Of a DNA stretch of 37,869 nucleotides, positions 1 to 7,821 are shown piece after piece. Every line of letters begins with the position of its first letter. The stretch's first letter is position 1. This DNA comes from Acidobacteriaceae bacterium (lineage in GTDB: Bacteria > Acidobacteriota > Terriglobia > Terriglobales > Acidobacteriaceae), in contig PLXE01000035.1 of the NCBI GenBank assembly GCA_003151335.1, forward strand, positions 24,847 through 62,715. Direction: 5' to 3'. The translations under genes and the position numbers were made by a program. The notes beneath the pieces are model-generated. The model did no database searches, was not told the DNA's origin, and was given only the letters and a program-made list of their open reading frames with translations.

Positions 1-367
1 AACAGCAAAAGCAAGCAATGCTGCGTTCGGCGCTACTGAGAAGGGTTCTCGACGACGTGTGAAAGGGAGCGGACAGCGGAGTTCTGATCCCAAAGCTTCG
101 AAGACGTGAGCGGAGCAAGCACCGGCCACTAGTCACGAAACACGGCGCGGGTCTGTTCATCCGAAAGAGCCTTCATTCGATCTGAGGGTGTTAGATTGAC
201 TCCGCGCCGTCGTTTCATGGGCAAAAGGAAAAGAGGCGTGGCTGAAGGGAGTAAGGGATTTTATTGGTACGACTTTGCAGTGACGAACGGCACTTCTGGC
301 AAGCCGGAACGTCCTGAAGAGGAGCGTGTGGCCGTCCGTCTGGCGGCCACACCGCATCACGCACTCC
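1..367. other. Non-coding stretch left of the SDR gene
   Basis: No convincing gene is visible here. The short open frames lack a good ribosome-binding site and any recognisable motif. The one clear structure is the inverted repeat at 326-352, listed separately. The left edge of the window may cut intergenic DNA. Confidence 0.5.
326..352 (-). terminator. Hairpin, possible terminator of the SDR gene
   Basis: A perfect 9-bp inverted repeat (GTGTGGCCG / CGGCCACAC) with a 9-nt loop lies 16 bp past the stop codon of the leftward SDR gene. There is no long T run after it on the minus strand, so it may be a weak or factor-assisted terminator or only an RNA-stabilising hairpin. Confidence 0.45.
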
Positions 368-1228
368 TCATTTGGCATCCTGAAACTCCGGGTAATCGGC
401 GCCAATCGTGGTCTGCCGCCAAGCCTCGAAGTCCTTTTTCATAGCCTCGAGTTTCTTGTATCCCAACTCCAGCGCGAGCTTGCCGAGCAGCAGGTGAAGT
501 GGCGGATTTTCTGAGCTGACAGCTTCGATGATCGCTTCCGCGGCCCGTGCCGGATCTCCCTGCTGCCTGCCGCTTCGTTCATGGGTCTGCCGGCGGCGTT
601 CGCCCGCAGTCGAGGCATAATCGTCAATAACAATTTTGGACTCAAGCAGTGAGCGTCCTGCCCAGTCTGTGCGAAACGGACCCGGTTCTACGATCAGTAC
701 CTTAATGCCCAAGGGGGCACCTTCGATCGAAAGCGACTCCGACAAACCTTCCACCGCGTACTTGGTGGCATGATAGTAGCCGGTGGCGGCAAAGCTGACC
801 AAACCACCTATCGAAGAGAAATTCACGATGTGACCGCTGCGCCGCTTGCGCATGCCTGGCAACACAGCTTTTGTGAGGTCGACCAAGCCAAAGAAGTTGG
901 TCTCGAACATCGCACGAACCTGGTCTTCTTCGCCTTCTTCGATTGCCGCGATATAACCATATCCCGCGTTGTTCACCAGCACGTTGATCTGTCCGAACTT
1001 CTTCTCAGCCTGCTGCACGGCCTGGGCGATCTGCGCCCGGTTCGTCACATCCAGTTGCACGGCGAGCGCGTCCTTTTCCTTCCCGGAAACGAGTTCCTTC
1101 AACTGATCGGGGTTGCGGGCCGTCACTACCGCACGCCATCCCCTGGCCAGCACAAGTCTTGCAAGTTCCTTGCCGAAGCCGGTCGAGCAACCGGTGATAA
1201 ACCATACCGGCGATTGTTGCTGTGTCAT
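368..1228 (-). CDS. SDR family NAD(P)-dependent oxidoreductase
   Basis: This is a classical short-chain dehydrogenase/reductase of 286 residues. The Rossmann cofactor motif TGCSTGFG is at about residues 12-19, NNAG is at 86-89, and the catalytic Ser139 and Tyr152-x3-Lys156 (YHATK) are all present, so it should be an active soluble oxidoreductase. The PGPFRTDWAG segment is typical of the subgroup related to 17-beta-hydroxysteroid dehydrogenase/retinol-dehydrogenase-like bacterial SDRs, but the substrate cannot be read from sequence. The ATG at 1228 is preferred over one 11 codons upstream because a GGAGGAG ribosome-binding site lies just 5' of it. It lies in the same direction as the VOC gene upstream (143-bp gap), so co-transcription is possible. 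Confidence 0.9.
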   Translation of the reverse strand: MTQQQSPVWFITGCSTGFGKELARLVLARGWRAVVTARNPDQLKELVSGKEKDALAVQLDVTNRAQIAQAVQQAEKKFGQINVLVNNAGYGYIAAIEEGEEDQVRAMFETNFFGLVDLTKAVLPGMRKRRSGHIVNFSSIGGLVSFAATGYYHATKYAVEGLSESLSIEGAPLGIKVLIVEPGPFRTDWAGRSLLESKIVIDDYASTAGERRRQTHERSGRQQGDPARAAEAIIEAVSSENPPLHLLLGKLALELGYKKLEAMKKDFEAWRQTTIGADYPEFQDAK

Positions 1229-1371
1229 TGCATTCTCCTCCACGTCTTCGATGCATTTCAATTAAGAGCAAACGCTGACACTCCAGCTGCGAACAAGTCG
1301 AGGAGCGGCGGCGTGCGAGCGGAACTCATGCTGAAGGCGGGGCACACCGTCCCCCATTTCCAGTGGCTCTG

Positions 1372-1731
1372 CTACGCGTACTGCCAAAGGCAAAGTTCGT
1401 TTCCGTCCGGGTCTTTGAAATACGAAAGCAGCCCTCCGGGCTCTGACTTGATTGGGCTAGTCGCCACACCTCTGGATTCCAACTCGCGGGTGGCCTCCCG
1501 GATATCAGTGACGCCGAGGCTCAAGCGGGCATTGCCGTTGCCAGGCAGCGCGTTGCCTGCAGGATTGGGAACAAGTTCGAAGAGCACACCATCGATGTCG
1601 AAGCGGGCGACGTAATCCCGAGAAGTGAGATGAAATCCCAGGATGTCACGATAAAACGCAATAGACTTCTCCATGTCGTTGACGTGGTAATAAACGGCAT
1701 CGAAACTGAGCTTGAGACCTTGGTTGGACAT
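1372..1731 (-). CDS. VOC (glyoxalase/bleomycin-resistance-like) protein
   Basis: This small protein of 119 residues has the vicinal oxygen chelate fold pattern. It opens with YYHVNDMEKSIAFYRDILGF, typical of the first beta-alpha-beta unit, and ends with KDPDGNELCLWQ, the usual last strand. His16, Glu52 and Glu112 sit where metal ligands are expected in the family. It could be a lyase, a dioxygenase-like enzyme or a binding protein; the sequence does not decide. The start at 1731 is chosen because a GAGGAGGG ribosome-binding site lies 7 nt upstream. The open frame runs further 5' but overlaps the next gene and has no family similarity there. Confidence 0.87.
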   Translation of the reverse strand: MSNQGLKLSFDAVYYHVNDMEKSIAFYRDILGFHLTSRDYVARFDIDGVLFELVPNPAGNALPGNGNARLSLGVTDIREATRELESRGVATSPIKSEPGGLLSYFKDPDGNELCLWQYA

Positions 1732-1837
1732 TGCAGAACCCTCCTCTCTCAGGGCTGTCAAGTTGTGGCGGAAACCGACACGGTAATTCTGCCACGGCAT
1801 CGTCGATTGTCTGCAATTACTTCGGGGCATATATCGT

Positions 1838-3328
1838 CTAGTTCGTTGCAACCTTTGCGGCTTTACCCCGAAGCCATTCAAACACGGCCCACGTCGCCGC
1901 AAGGTCTTCCTCGTTGTACTTGAGAATTTCGGCCATCCGGGCATTCCGCTCTTGTTCGTTCTCAGTCTCCGTTGCAAGGATGAATTGCGCCATTGCCCAG
2001 TCGCCCCCGTACTCATCCTGCGTTCGCTTGAAGCCCACGTATTGCTCAACGACCTTCAGGCTGTAGCTGGGCAGCGGAAGCGCAATCGCGGATTTGGTGA
2101 TCGGCAAAAGGTCGAGCAGGTTCTTTAGCACGCGAGCCGCAATGCCGTTTTGGTCGCCGTAGCGGCCGATGTACTGGTTGATGTGAGTTTTCTCGTAATG
2201 GTGCCAGTGCACGAACGGGATGTCGCCGTATTCGGCAAAGATTTTCGCGGAGGCATTGAGGAAATCGATCCACCCCTCCCGGTCGCCATCTGCCCCGAAT
2301 CCAGCAGTAACTCCGATGAAACGGCTCGGACGCTTGCCGTAGACCCGCATGCCCCAGAGGTAAATCTTCTCTAACTCGTCGAGGTGGGGAGGCATGCCTT
2401 CAAGATCGAACATCACATAATTTTCGTCTCGCGGAATGGCAACGGGGGCCAGCACTCGCTCTTTTCCGCTGGTAAGGACGTCGGCGTACACGAGAATCCT
2501 TTCAGCCTTCCTGCCGACCTTCTGTTGCTTGTCCCCCCACGGGCGCTGCAATAGGCTCAAACTCAGAACATCGAACTTGCTGAGCAACTGTTTTGCCGAT
2601 TCCACGCCAATCTGGTGCAGCTTACGAGCGAGTCCTTGGTCAACTTCCATGACAAGCGAGACATCCTGAGCGGCTTCTGCTCTTTGCCAGCAGTAATCGT
2701 CGTATCCGCACCCACCGTTACACTTCGTCCAGCCAAGAGGCTCATATGGTTCCTCAGGCAGCTGCTTCAACCGGAAAATCTCCAGGAGGAGATTCAGGGC
2801 GGCGACACCTCCATCATAAGGAACATCTACGATGTCGCCTTTTCCTGTGTGCACCTGAAGCGCTTTCGGCGGTAGGCCTAGGGTCCGCTGGTATAACCAG
2901 CCATACAGTTGCAGCTGGAGCCTGATTTCAAGGTGGTGCTCATCGTCAACGTGTCGGGCCAATTTAGAGTCCCGAATCACATACCCATCACCATCCAAGA
3001 TCAAGAAATCTGGCCGTCCGATGATCTTTACCAAAGTCCCATGAAGAGTCGTCTCACTCGCAAACTCGCCTTGATAAATGACCCCAGCATTCCGATCCAT
3101 GGCCGCCTTCGTCGACTGAAGACGCTGCTCTGGCGGCGTTGTGCTGAGGTCTTCATATGCCCCCAGCGTCGCGAGATGCGTTCGTTCGTGCCGCTCCCCC
3201 AATGTGCGAAGGATTTGTTCGAACGCGCTCGGTTTAGCCTCCGGCACGTTGTGCTCGCGAAGGTACACACGCAACGGACAGAAAGTAGGACGATGAAGCG
3301 TGTAGATATCGGACGTGGTGAGCCGCAT
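1838..3328 (-). CDS. TM0106-type RecB-like putative nuclease
   Basis: This 496-residue protein has the architecture of the TM0106 family. The N-terminal half is a PD-(D/E)XK nuclease with PDF at about 106-108 (Asp107) and DSK at 120-122. It also has one early cysteine (Cys17 in FCPLR) and three later ones (Cys203, Cys207, Cys213 in CNGGCGYDDYC), the arrangement that binds an Fe-S cluster in Cas4/AddB-like nucleases. The C-terminal half begins with MFDLEG at about 306-311 and matches the RNase H-like (YprB/RNase_H_2) domain fused in this family. The biological role of the family is not well established; nucleic-acid repair or processing is an inference. The ATG at 3328 has a GGAGA site 8 nt upstream. 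A TTG five codons earlier is less likely. Confidence 0.83.
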   Translation of the reverse strand: MRLTTSDIYTLHRPTFCPLRVYLREHNVPEAKPSAFEQILRTLGERHERTHLATLGAYEDLSTTPPEQRLQSTKAAMDRNAGVIYQGEFASETTLHGTLVKIIGRPDFLILDGDGYVIRDSKLARHVDDEHHLEIRLQLQLYGWLYQRTLGLPPKALQVHTGKGDIVDVPYDGGVAALNLLLEIFRLKQLPEEPYEPLGWTKCNGGCGYDDYCWQRAEAAQDVSLVMEVDQGLARKLHQIGVESAKQLLSKFDVLSLSLLQRPWGDKQQKVGRKAERILVYADVLTSGKERVLAPVAIPRDENYVMFDLEGMPPHLDELEKIYLWGMRVYGKRPSRFIGVTAGFGADGDREGWIDFLNASAKIFAEYGDIPFVHWHHYEKTHINQYIGRYGDQNGIAARVLKNLLDLLPITKSAIALPLPSYSLKVVEQYVGFKRTQDEYGGDWAMAQFILATETENEQERNARMAEILKYNEEDLAATWAVFEWLRGKAAKVATN

Positions 3329-3676
3329 GGAGATAGTCTCCAATCGCTTCAGCAGAATTTGGTTTTAGCCCAGACTTCGAACAGACGTACAACTGACCAA
3401 TACTGAGGCGCGGGCAAACGATGTTCAAGGACGTTCGACACACGGCAATGTGAGCAAAAGGGCCATGTCAGTGCGCCAGCCATGGTGCTAAATGCCTATC
3501 CGAGGCCACGAGCGCCCCATATCGCCAACGTGCGCAAACGTGAGCCATTTTACGCGCCTACCGGACGGCAAATTGACGCGGTTTGGGGCTGGAATAGCAA
3601 TTCTGCTGCGGCAGTAGTGCACTTTCGCTATGCAGGATAGGGGTTTGCCGGACCCAGCTTAATGGTGAACAACGAA

Positions 3677-3694
3677 CTGTGATCGGAGTCACAG
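3677..3694. promoter_or_regulatory. CRP/FNR-type operator
   Basis: A perfect palindrome reads CTGTGA, six bases, TCACAG. It matches the TGTGA-N6-TCACA consensus of CRP-family regulators. A TATACA -10-like element is at 3713-3718, which would place transcription start near 3725 and the operator centre close to -40, the position of class II activation. The regulated gene would be the secreted HAF protein starting at 3927. The regulator itself is not in the window. Confidence 0.5.
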
Positions 3695-3712
3695 ACCCAT
3701 TATCACATTAGC

Positions 3713-3718
3713 TATACA
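3713..3718 (+). promoter_or_regulatory. Candidate -10 element
   Basis: TATACA sits about 28 bp downstream of the centre of the CRP-like palindrome. No good -35 hexamer is visible, which fits an activator-dependent promoter. The predicted leader before the ATG at 3927 would be about 200 nt. Confidence 0.35.
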
Positions 3719-3926
3719 TTGCCTGCATTTCGGAGTGCCAGAATGGAAATTCCGGATTGACAGCCTTCCCCCGCACGGGAAGAGACTGGAGCCCTCGGTT
3801 GCAGGTCCTAGTTTCCCCACTCGCAGTGTAGAGGTAAATCAGGCCTTCGCGGTGCTTCTTGCCGTAGGTTTTCGTGCTTACGACAGGAAAGGGGAACAAC
3901 AATTCTCTCTCAGAAGGAGGAACCAA

Positions 3927-4835
3927 ATGCAAAGTCGTAAGACCGTTATTGGCGTGTTCTTACTCGTTCTGTGTGTATCCGTAGGTATTGCGGCGGCGCC
4001 GACGTTGACGTTCACGTTCAGAGATGTCCTCGCCACCCCGACAGCGCAGGAGACGGATACGTATGGAATAAACAAGACAAATGCAATCGCCGGCGATTAC
4101 GTCGACAACGCCGGGGTCCAGCACGCCATGATCCTGGGTGGTACGAACGCCTTCACCCGCGCCGACCGGCCGGATTGCGTAAGCACCCCCAGCGCGACAT
4201 CCATCTCCTTTTATGGCATCAATTCCGCGGGTGTCGCTGCGGGCTGGTGCACCAACACAAGCGGCGTTCAAATAGGGTTTAGGTACGCCAGGGGAACGTT
4301 CACCGACATCCACATCCCGGGCGCAACACTCACAAATGCGATTGGGATTAATGACGCGGGTGCGGTGGTAGGCACTTACGTCGACTCGTCCGGCATACAG
4401 CATGGATTTTTGCTGGTTGGCTCGACGCTCACGAGGTTGGACCCGCCGGGTGTCACAAGTTTGGCTACCGCCTGGGGGATCAACAACGCGGGCGTAATCA
4501 CCGTGTACGGCGCCAACTCCAGCGGGAATTACCTGTCGTTTACTACCGCCGACAGGGGCACAACCTACACGCCGTTTCACACGCCCGGGGAAGGGTCGAT
4601 TGGGACGGCCATCCATGAAATCAACAACAACGGTGACATTATAGCCACCTATTTCGATTCCTCTAGCAACCGTCACGGCGTACTGTTTCACGGGGGACAG
4701 TACTACTCGTTTGACGACCCCAACGGCGTGGGCAGCACCAGAGGCGTCGGCCTGAATGACAACCTCGTAATGGTCGGCCGTTATGGGTCTGGTGTCTACG
4801 GCGGTGTTGGTTTTGCAGCAGTTACACATCCGTGA
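3927..4835 (+). CDS. Secreted HAF-repeat protein
   Basis: This 302-residue protein starts with a Sec-type signal peptide (residues about 1-24, hydrophobic core IGVFLLVLCVSVGIAAA). The rest is a series of roughly 40-60-residue repeats of the extracellular HAF type. The recurring pattern is 'YGINxxGxIAGxYVDxxGxQHAFLL..G', for example GINDAGAVVGTYVDSSGIQHGF. Such proteins are predicted beta-propeller-like surface or secreted proteins of unknown function, common in Acidobacteriota. The ATG at 3927 follows an AGAAGGAGG ribosome-binding site; the frame is open for 64 codons upstream but that part has no signal peptide. It stands alone, between a CRP-like promoter and a strong terminator hairpin, so it is probably monocistronic. 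Confidence 0.82.
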   Translation: MQSRKTVIGVFLLVLCVSVGIAAAPTLTFTFRDVLATPTAQETDTYGINKTNAIAGDYVDNAGVQHAMILGGTNAFTRADRPDCVSTPSATSISFYGINSAGVAAGWCTNTSGVQIGFRYARGTFTDIHIPGATLTNAIGINDAGAVVGTYVDSSGIQHGFLLVGSTLTRLDPPGVTSLATAWGINNAGVITVYGANSSGNYLSFTTADRGTTYTPFHTPGEGSIGTAIHEINNNGDIIATYFDSSSNRHGVLFHGGQYYSFDDPNGVGSTRGVGLNDNLVMVGRYGSGVYGGVGFAAVTHP

Positions 4836-4864
4836 AGCGATTACGCAACCTGAATTTGTAGTTC

Positions 4865-4889
4865 GGGGCGACGGGCTTCCCGTCGCCCC
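4865..4889 (+). terminator. Strong hairpin after the HAF gene
   Basis: An 11-bp perfect stem (GGGGCGACGGG / CCCGTCGCCCC) with a 3-nt loop lies 30 bp after the stop codon at 4835. It is followed by TTCACC rather than a long T run. Position and strength make it the likely terminator of the HAF gene. Confidence 0.65.
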
Positions 4890-5453
4890 TTCACCTGTAC
4901 TAAAAAGCCGAATACCCGGACTGCGATGCCTAGCCACCGGGGGAGCATCGCTCGTCACTCTAAAGTGGCACTCGCCGGACTGACGGCCACAACCTCATTC
5001 CCACGGCTCTAGCCAGAAGTCACACCAAACCCGACCGTTGTGCTCGTTGACGCACCCGTAGCGCTGCCGCCAGCTACAATTTGCTGAGCCGTCCCGCCCA
5101 ACACTGGATGAATCGTCCGACGCCGATCTAGGCTTCCTTCAACCAGCGCCGGACGAAAGCCACTACCTGATCCCGCACATCGCGCGCCCAGTTGCCGGTT
5201 GGAATTCCCCTTCTTAGTTACGATATGCTCGGCCGTGACCAATCATGTTTTGAAACAATCGATCGAGTCTTCAACTCTTAGTCCGGCTACGATGTGCTTG
5301 GCGGTGATGAGGTATTGGCGTCCATAGACATGTTATCCGGAGTGTACGTTCTGCCAGCGGCTGACGGTGGGCTGTGGTCCGCTTCTGATCCGCAAAGATC
5401 TGCTAAATGCGTTGATGCAGTAGTGCCAGCGCCTCATGGCGCACGCGATCGCC
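4890..5453. other. Gap with no recognisable gene
   Basis: No open frame here shows a family motif. Short imperfect echoes of a sequence encoding AxxIVAGG/AEHIV occur on the minus strand near 5080, 5225 and 5300, which may be decayed coding repeats. Nothing firmer can be supported. Confidence 0.3.
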
Positions 5454-5702
5454 CTAATGCGGATCAATGAGCCGCGCGGCCAGGTGGCTCATCAGATGAT
5501 GGCGCTGATCGAAGGCCCGCAACCATCCGAACGTCCCCTCGATTTCCCATCTCGAACTGAGACCAAACCACGTGAACCGAAACCGGCAGAGCCATTTTTG
5601 TCGAAATGGAGTTTTTGGCACTTCCAACGGTAAGCGTTTCCTGGCGTTGTTTCGATTGATGACGGCTGCGCCGCAAGAAAAGACTTTTTCACAACCTGGC
5701 AC
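5454..5702 (-). pseudogene. Possible remnant of a DDE transposase C-terminus
   Basis: The minus-strand frame contains SSRWEIEGTFGWLRAF, which resembles the R-x3-E-x6-K/R part of the IS4/IS5-type transposase signature. The frame stops soon after, and a shifted frame continues with LRHYCINAFSRSL. No inverted repeats or other conserved transposase parts are visible, so at most this is a small decayed fragment. It could also be chance. Confidence 0.3.
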
Positions 5703-5808
5703 TCACACGAATTGGAAAATCAAACGTAAGTGCGGAATTGGAACCACGAGCGAGTATTCGCGCCTCGGCAAGCCAGCGCGAATGGTTGATAACGGCAGAA
5801 GGAGAAGC

Positions 5809-6705
5809 TCAGTTGGGGGGCAGTTGAGGACTCGGAAATCCCTGGGGCGTGGTAGGGCTGTTGCCCGGCTGCTGCGGACTAGTTCCCAGTTGCTGCGGAA
5901 ACGCGTGCGGCATCTGCCACCCGGAGCGCTGCTGTCCACTGGGTTGGGGCTGCTGCTCCCCAGCTCCCTCAGAAGGCTCCATCGCTTCAGAAGTCACCAC
6001 CCTTGTCGGCTGCTCCGAATCATCAACACCCGCATCTCCCGCGCCGTCTGACGTCGTTTCCGCTTTTGTGACATCCTGCTGAGATGGCTGCTGCTGGGCT
6101 AATCCAATCTCAGTAACGTTCTGCTGAGACGGTTGCTGCCCGGCCAGGTTGACCGCAATAGCCGGGTTGCCCATCGGACTCGTGCTTTCTGATCCGTCGC
6201 TCCTGGGTATAAGGATGATGTGTTCAACGCCAGCCGGATTGGAGGGCGACCCAGTCATTACGTAGTCAAAACGCGATCCGTTCAGCAGCGCGGCCAGCAC
6301 GTCACGCGCAGGACCAGGGCCCATTCGGCTAGCAACCCGATCGCTCCCGCTCCCGGGCGGCAAGTCAATTACGACGCCAGTCTGGCTGCAGACCGCCGAC
6401 AGAATGTCGGCTAAGCTCGAGTTCTCAGCAATAATTGTGAGCTGGCCGTCCAAATAAGTAACCTTTAGCGGCCGTGGAGGCATCTGTTCCGGGGTGAGAG
6501 GAAGCGCAGACTGCTCTTGCTTCGCGGTGGGAGGCCGAAGGGTCTTGCGTGCCTTGCCAGACGCATTGGCTGGTTTGTGGTGCAACCCATTGTCAGCACC
6601 CAAGGGCAGAGCCCACGCTAGCACAACTATCATTGGAACCAGTACGCTTTGGCCGGTGCGGAACATTGCTGTTGCGAGCGGGATAGCGCTTAACCCCAGG
6701 GCCAT
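5809..6705 (-). CDS. Secretin/TonB short N-terminal (STN) domain protein
   Basis: This 298-residue protein has an N-terminal hydrophobic segment (about 18-36) that should act as a signal peptide or membrane anchor. A region at about 80-170 follows with features of the STN domain: LTIIAENSSLADILSAV, then VVIDLPPG, then ARDVLAALLNGSRFDYVM. In secretins and TonB-dependent transducers this domain folds in the periplasm and contacts partner proteins. Here it stands alone, without a secretin pore or plug domain. The remainder (about 190-298) is a Gln/Pro-rich low-complexity tail with a short internal duplication (QQPSQQNVTEIGLAQQ...). The start is uncertain; no clear ribosome-binding site precedes either the first Met or Met14. 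It is leftward and isolated from its neighbours. Confidence 0.72.
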   Translation of the reverse strand: MALGLSAIPLATAMFRTGQSVLVPMIVVLAWALPLGADNGLHHKPANASGKARKTLRPPTAKQEQSALPLTPEQMPPRPLKVTYLDGQLTIIAENSSLADILSAVCSQTGVVIDLPPGSGSDRVASRMGPGPARDVLAALLNGSRFDYVMTGSPSNPAGVEHIILIPRSDGSESTSPMGNPAIAVNLAGQQPSQQNVTEIGLAQQQPSQQDVTKAETTSDGAGDAGVDDSEQPTRVVTSEAMEPSEGAGEQQPQPSGQQRSGWQMPHAFPQQLGTSPQQPGNSPTTPQGFPSPQLPPN

Positions 6706-6867
6706 AGGTTGAGAAACCTAAGACCGTGTAACGGCAAGGATTTTAGTCCGTAGAACAGTCTGTGCCCAGGTAAAACACTCCTTAGAGCATCTAACAAAAT
6801 CCGACCACTCACATACTTCAAGGATAGCCCCTCTGGAGTACCCGAAGTTCGTTTTAAGAACCTTGGG

Positions 6868-7285
6868 TTGCCAGCGACACCGGCTTCTTCAAAAGCTCTT
6901 GATCGGTCAGGCCATGTCTATGGGGCGACGGAGACCGGTGGAACGGGTGGCGGTGGAACCGTCTTCGAGTTGACCCTCTTATCGAACGGCACTTGGGCGC
7001 TCAGCACCCTGTACGAATTACCCACGCCAAGCTTGCAAGGATCGGATCGCCGGGAATCTGTACGGTACAACTTCAGGGGACAGTACCCATCCGTGGGGAT
7101 CGGTTTTCAAGTTGACACCGTCGTTCGGCCGCTGGGCGTATACCTCGCTGCACGATTTCACCGGTGGGGTAGATGGAGGAACTCCGTACAGCAGCGTCGT
7201 GTTCGACACCAACGGTGACCTCTACGGCACAGCTTCTGCCGGAGGAGCGTACCGTTTCGGTACCGTCTTCGAGATCACACCTTAA
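6868..7285 (+). pseudogene. GloVer-repeat secreted protein, 5'-truncated and frameshifted
   Basis: Two frames together encode the tail of a GloVer-repeat (choice-of-anchor tandem repeat) protein. The first frame reads GHVYGATETGGTGGGGTVFEL and then WALSTLYEL. After a frameshift at about 7018-7040 the second frame reads AGNLYGTTSGD, WGSVFKLTP, DGGTPYSSVVFD, NGDLYGTASAGG and FGTVFEITP, ending at a TAA at 7283-7285. The alternation of D-x-x-GNLYGTT and GTVFELTP is diagnostic. There is no start region or signal peptide, so this is a relic of a much longer gene. Confidence 0.78.
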
Positions 7286-7821
7286 GGGTCGTCGTTTTGC
7301 AGAACCTTACTGCTCCATGGCAATCTCGACAACGCTACCGACTGCGATTTACCGCGTTTACCGCGTCTGGTAACCAAAAAAGGAAGGAAGGAGTGTTGTC
7401 GTTGAGAATCACCTTGAACCGGGTACACCTCAACCAACACGCGAAAAACGCTAAAAATCAATTGGAAGCGTGATTAGAGCAGCGGTCGCCTTCCGCAAGA
7501 AAGCCCATCGCACATTAAGCACCAATCGACCCAATCCTTCTGTGCTGAATAATCTTCATTTTGTGCTGAATGATCTAGGAGAATCCGGCATGGCGCTTGA
7601 AGACGCCGCAGAGGTGTTAAAAGCAGATTGTCGGTATCCTGCTCGCCCCTTTTGAACGAGGAAATCTATTCCGTCGAGCGATCCGTTTTGTACTCTGGAG
7701 ATGTATCGGAATGTCGCCGAGATTACTAAACGGCTTCTTCCTCGATTCAACCCTCGTGCGCCGCGACCTGCGGGCCTCCTGAAGGGAGGCCACGGTTGGA
7801 CAGCTGATTCCTAGCCGCTGA
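7286..7821. other. Gap with no recognisable gene
   Basis: A 61-codon frame at 7470-7655 on the plus strand has no ribosome-binding site and no recognisable motif. The only clear structure is the inverted repeat at 7773-7791. Confidence 0.35.
7773..7791 (-). terminator. Hairpin downstream of the CoA-transferase gene
   Basis: A perfect 7-bp stem (GGCCTCC / GGAGGCC) with a 5-nt loop lies about 30 bp beyond the stop of the leftward CoA-transferase gene. It lacks a T tract, so termination is only suggested. Confidence 0.35.

Noticed and set aside
3790-3830. A GGTTGCAGGTCCTAGTTTCC stretch resembling a tRNA T arm
   Set aside because: No 5-bp stem or acceptor strand can be drawn around it, unlike the real tRNA remnants at 21333 and 35673.
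3960-4958. A 332-codon frame on the minus strand opposite the HAF gene
   Set aside because: It is antisense to a gene with signal peptide and clear repeats, has no ribosome-binding site and an Arg/Gly-rich composition typical of shadow frames in GC-rich DNA.
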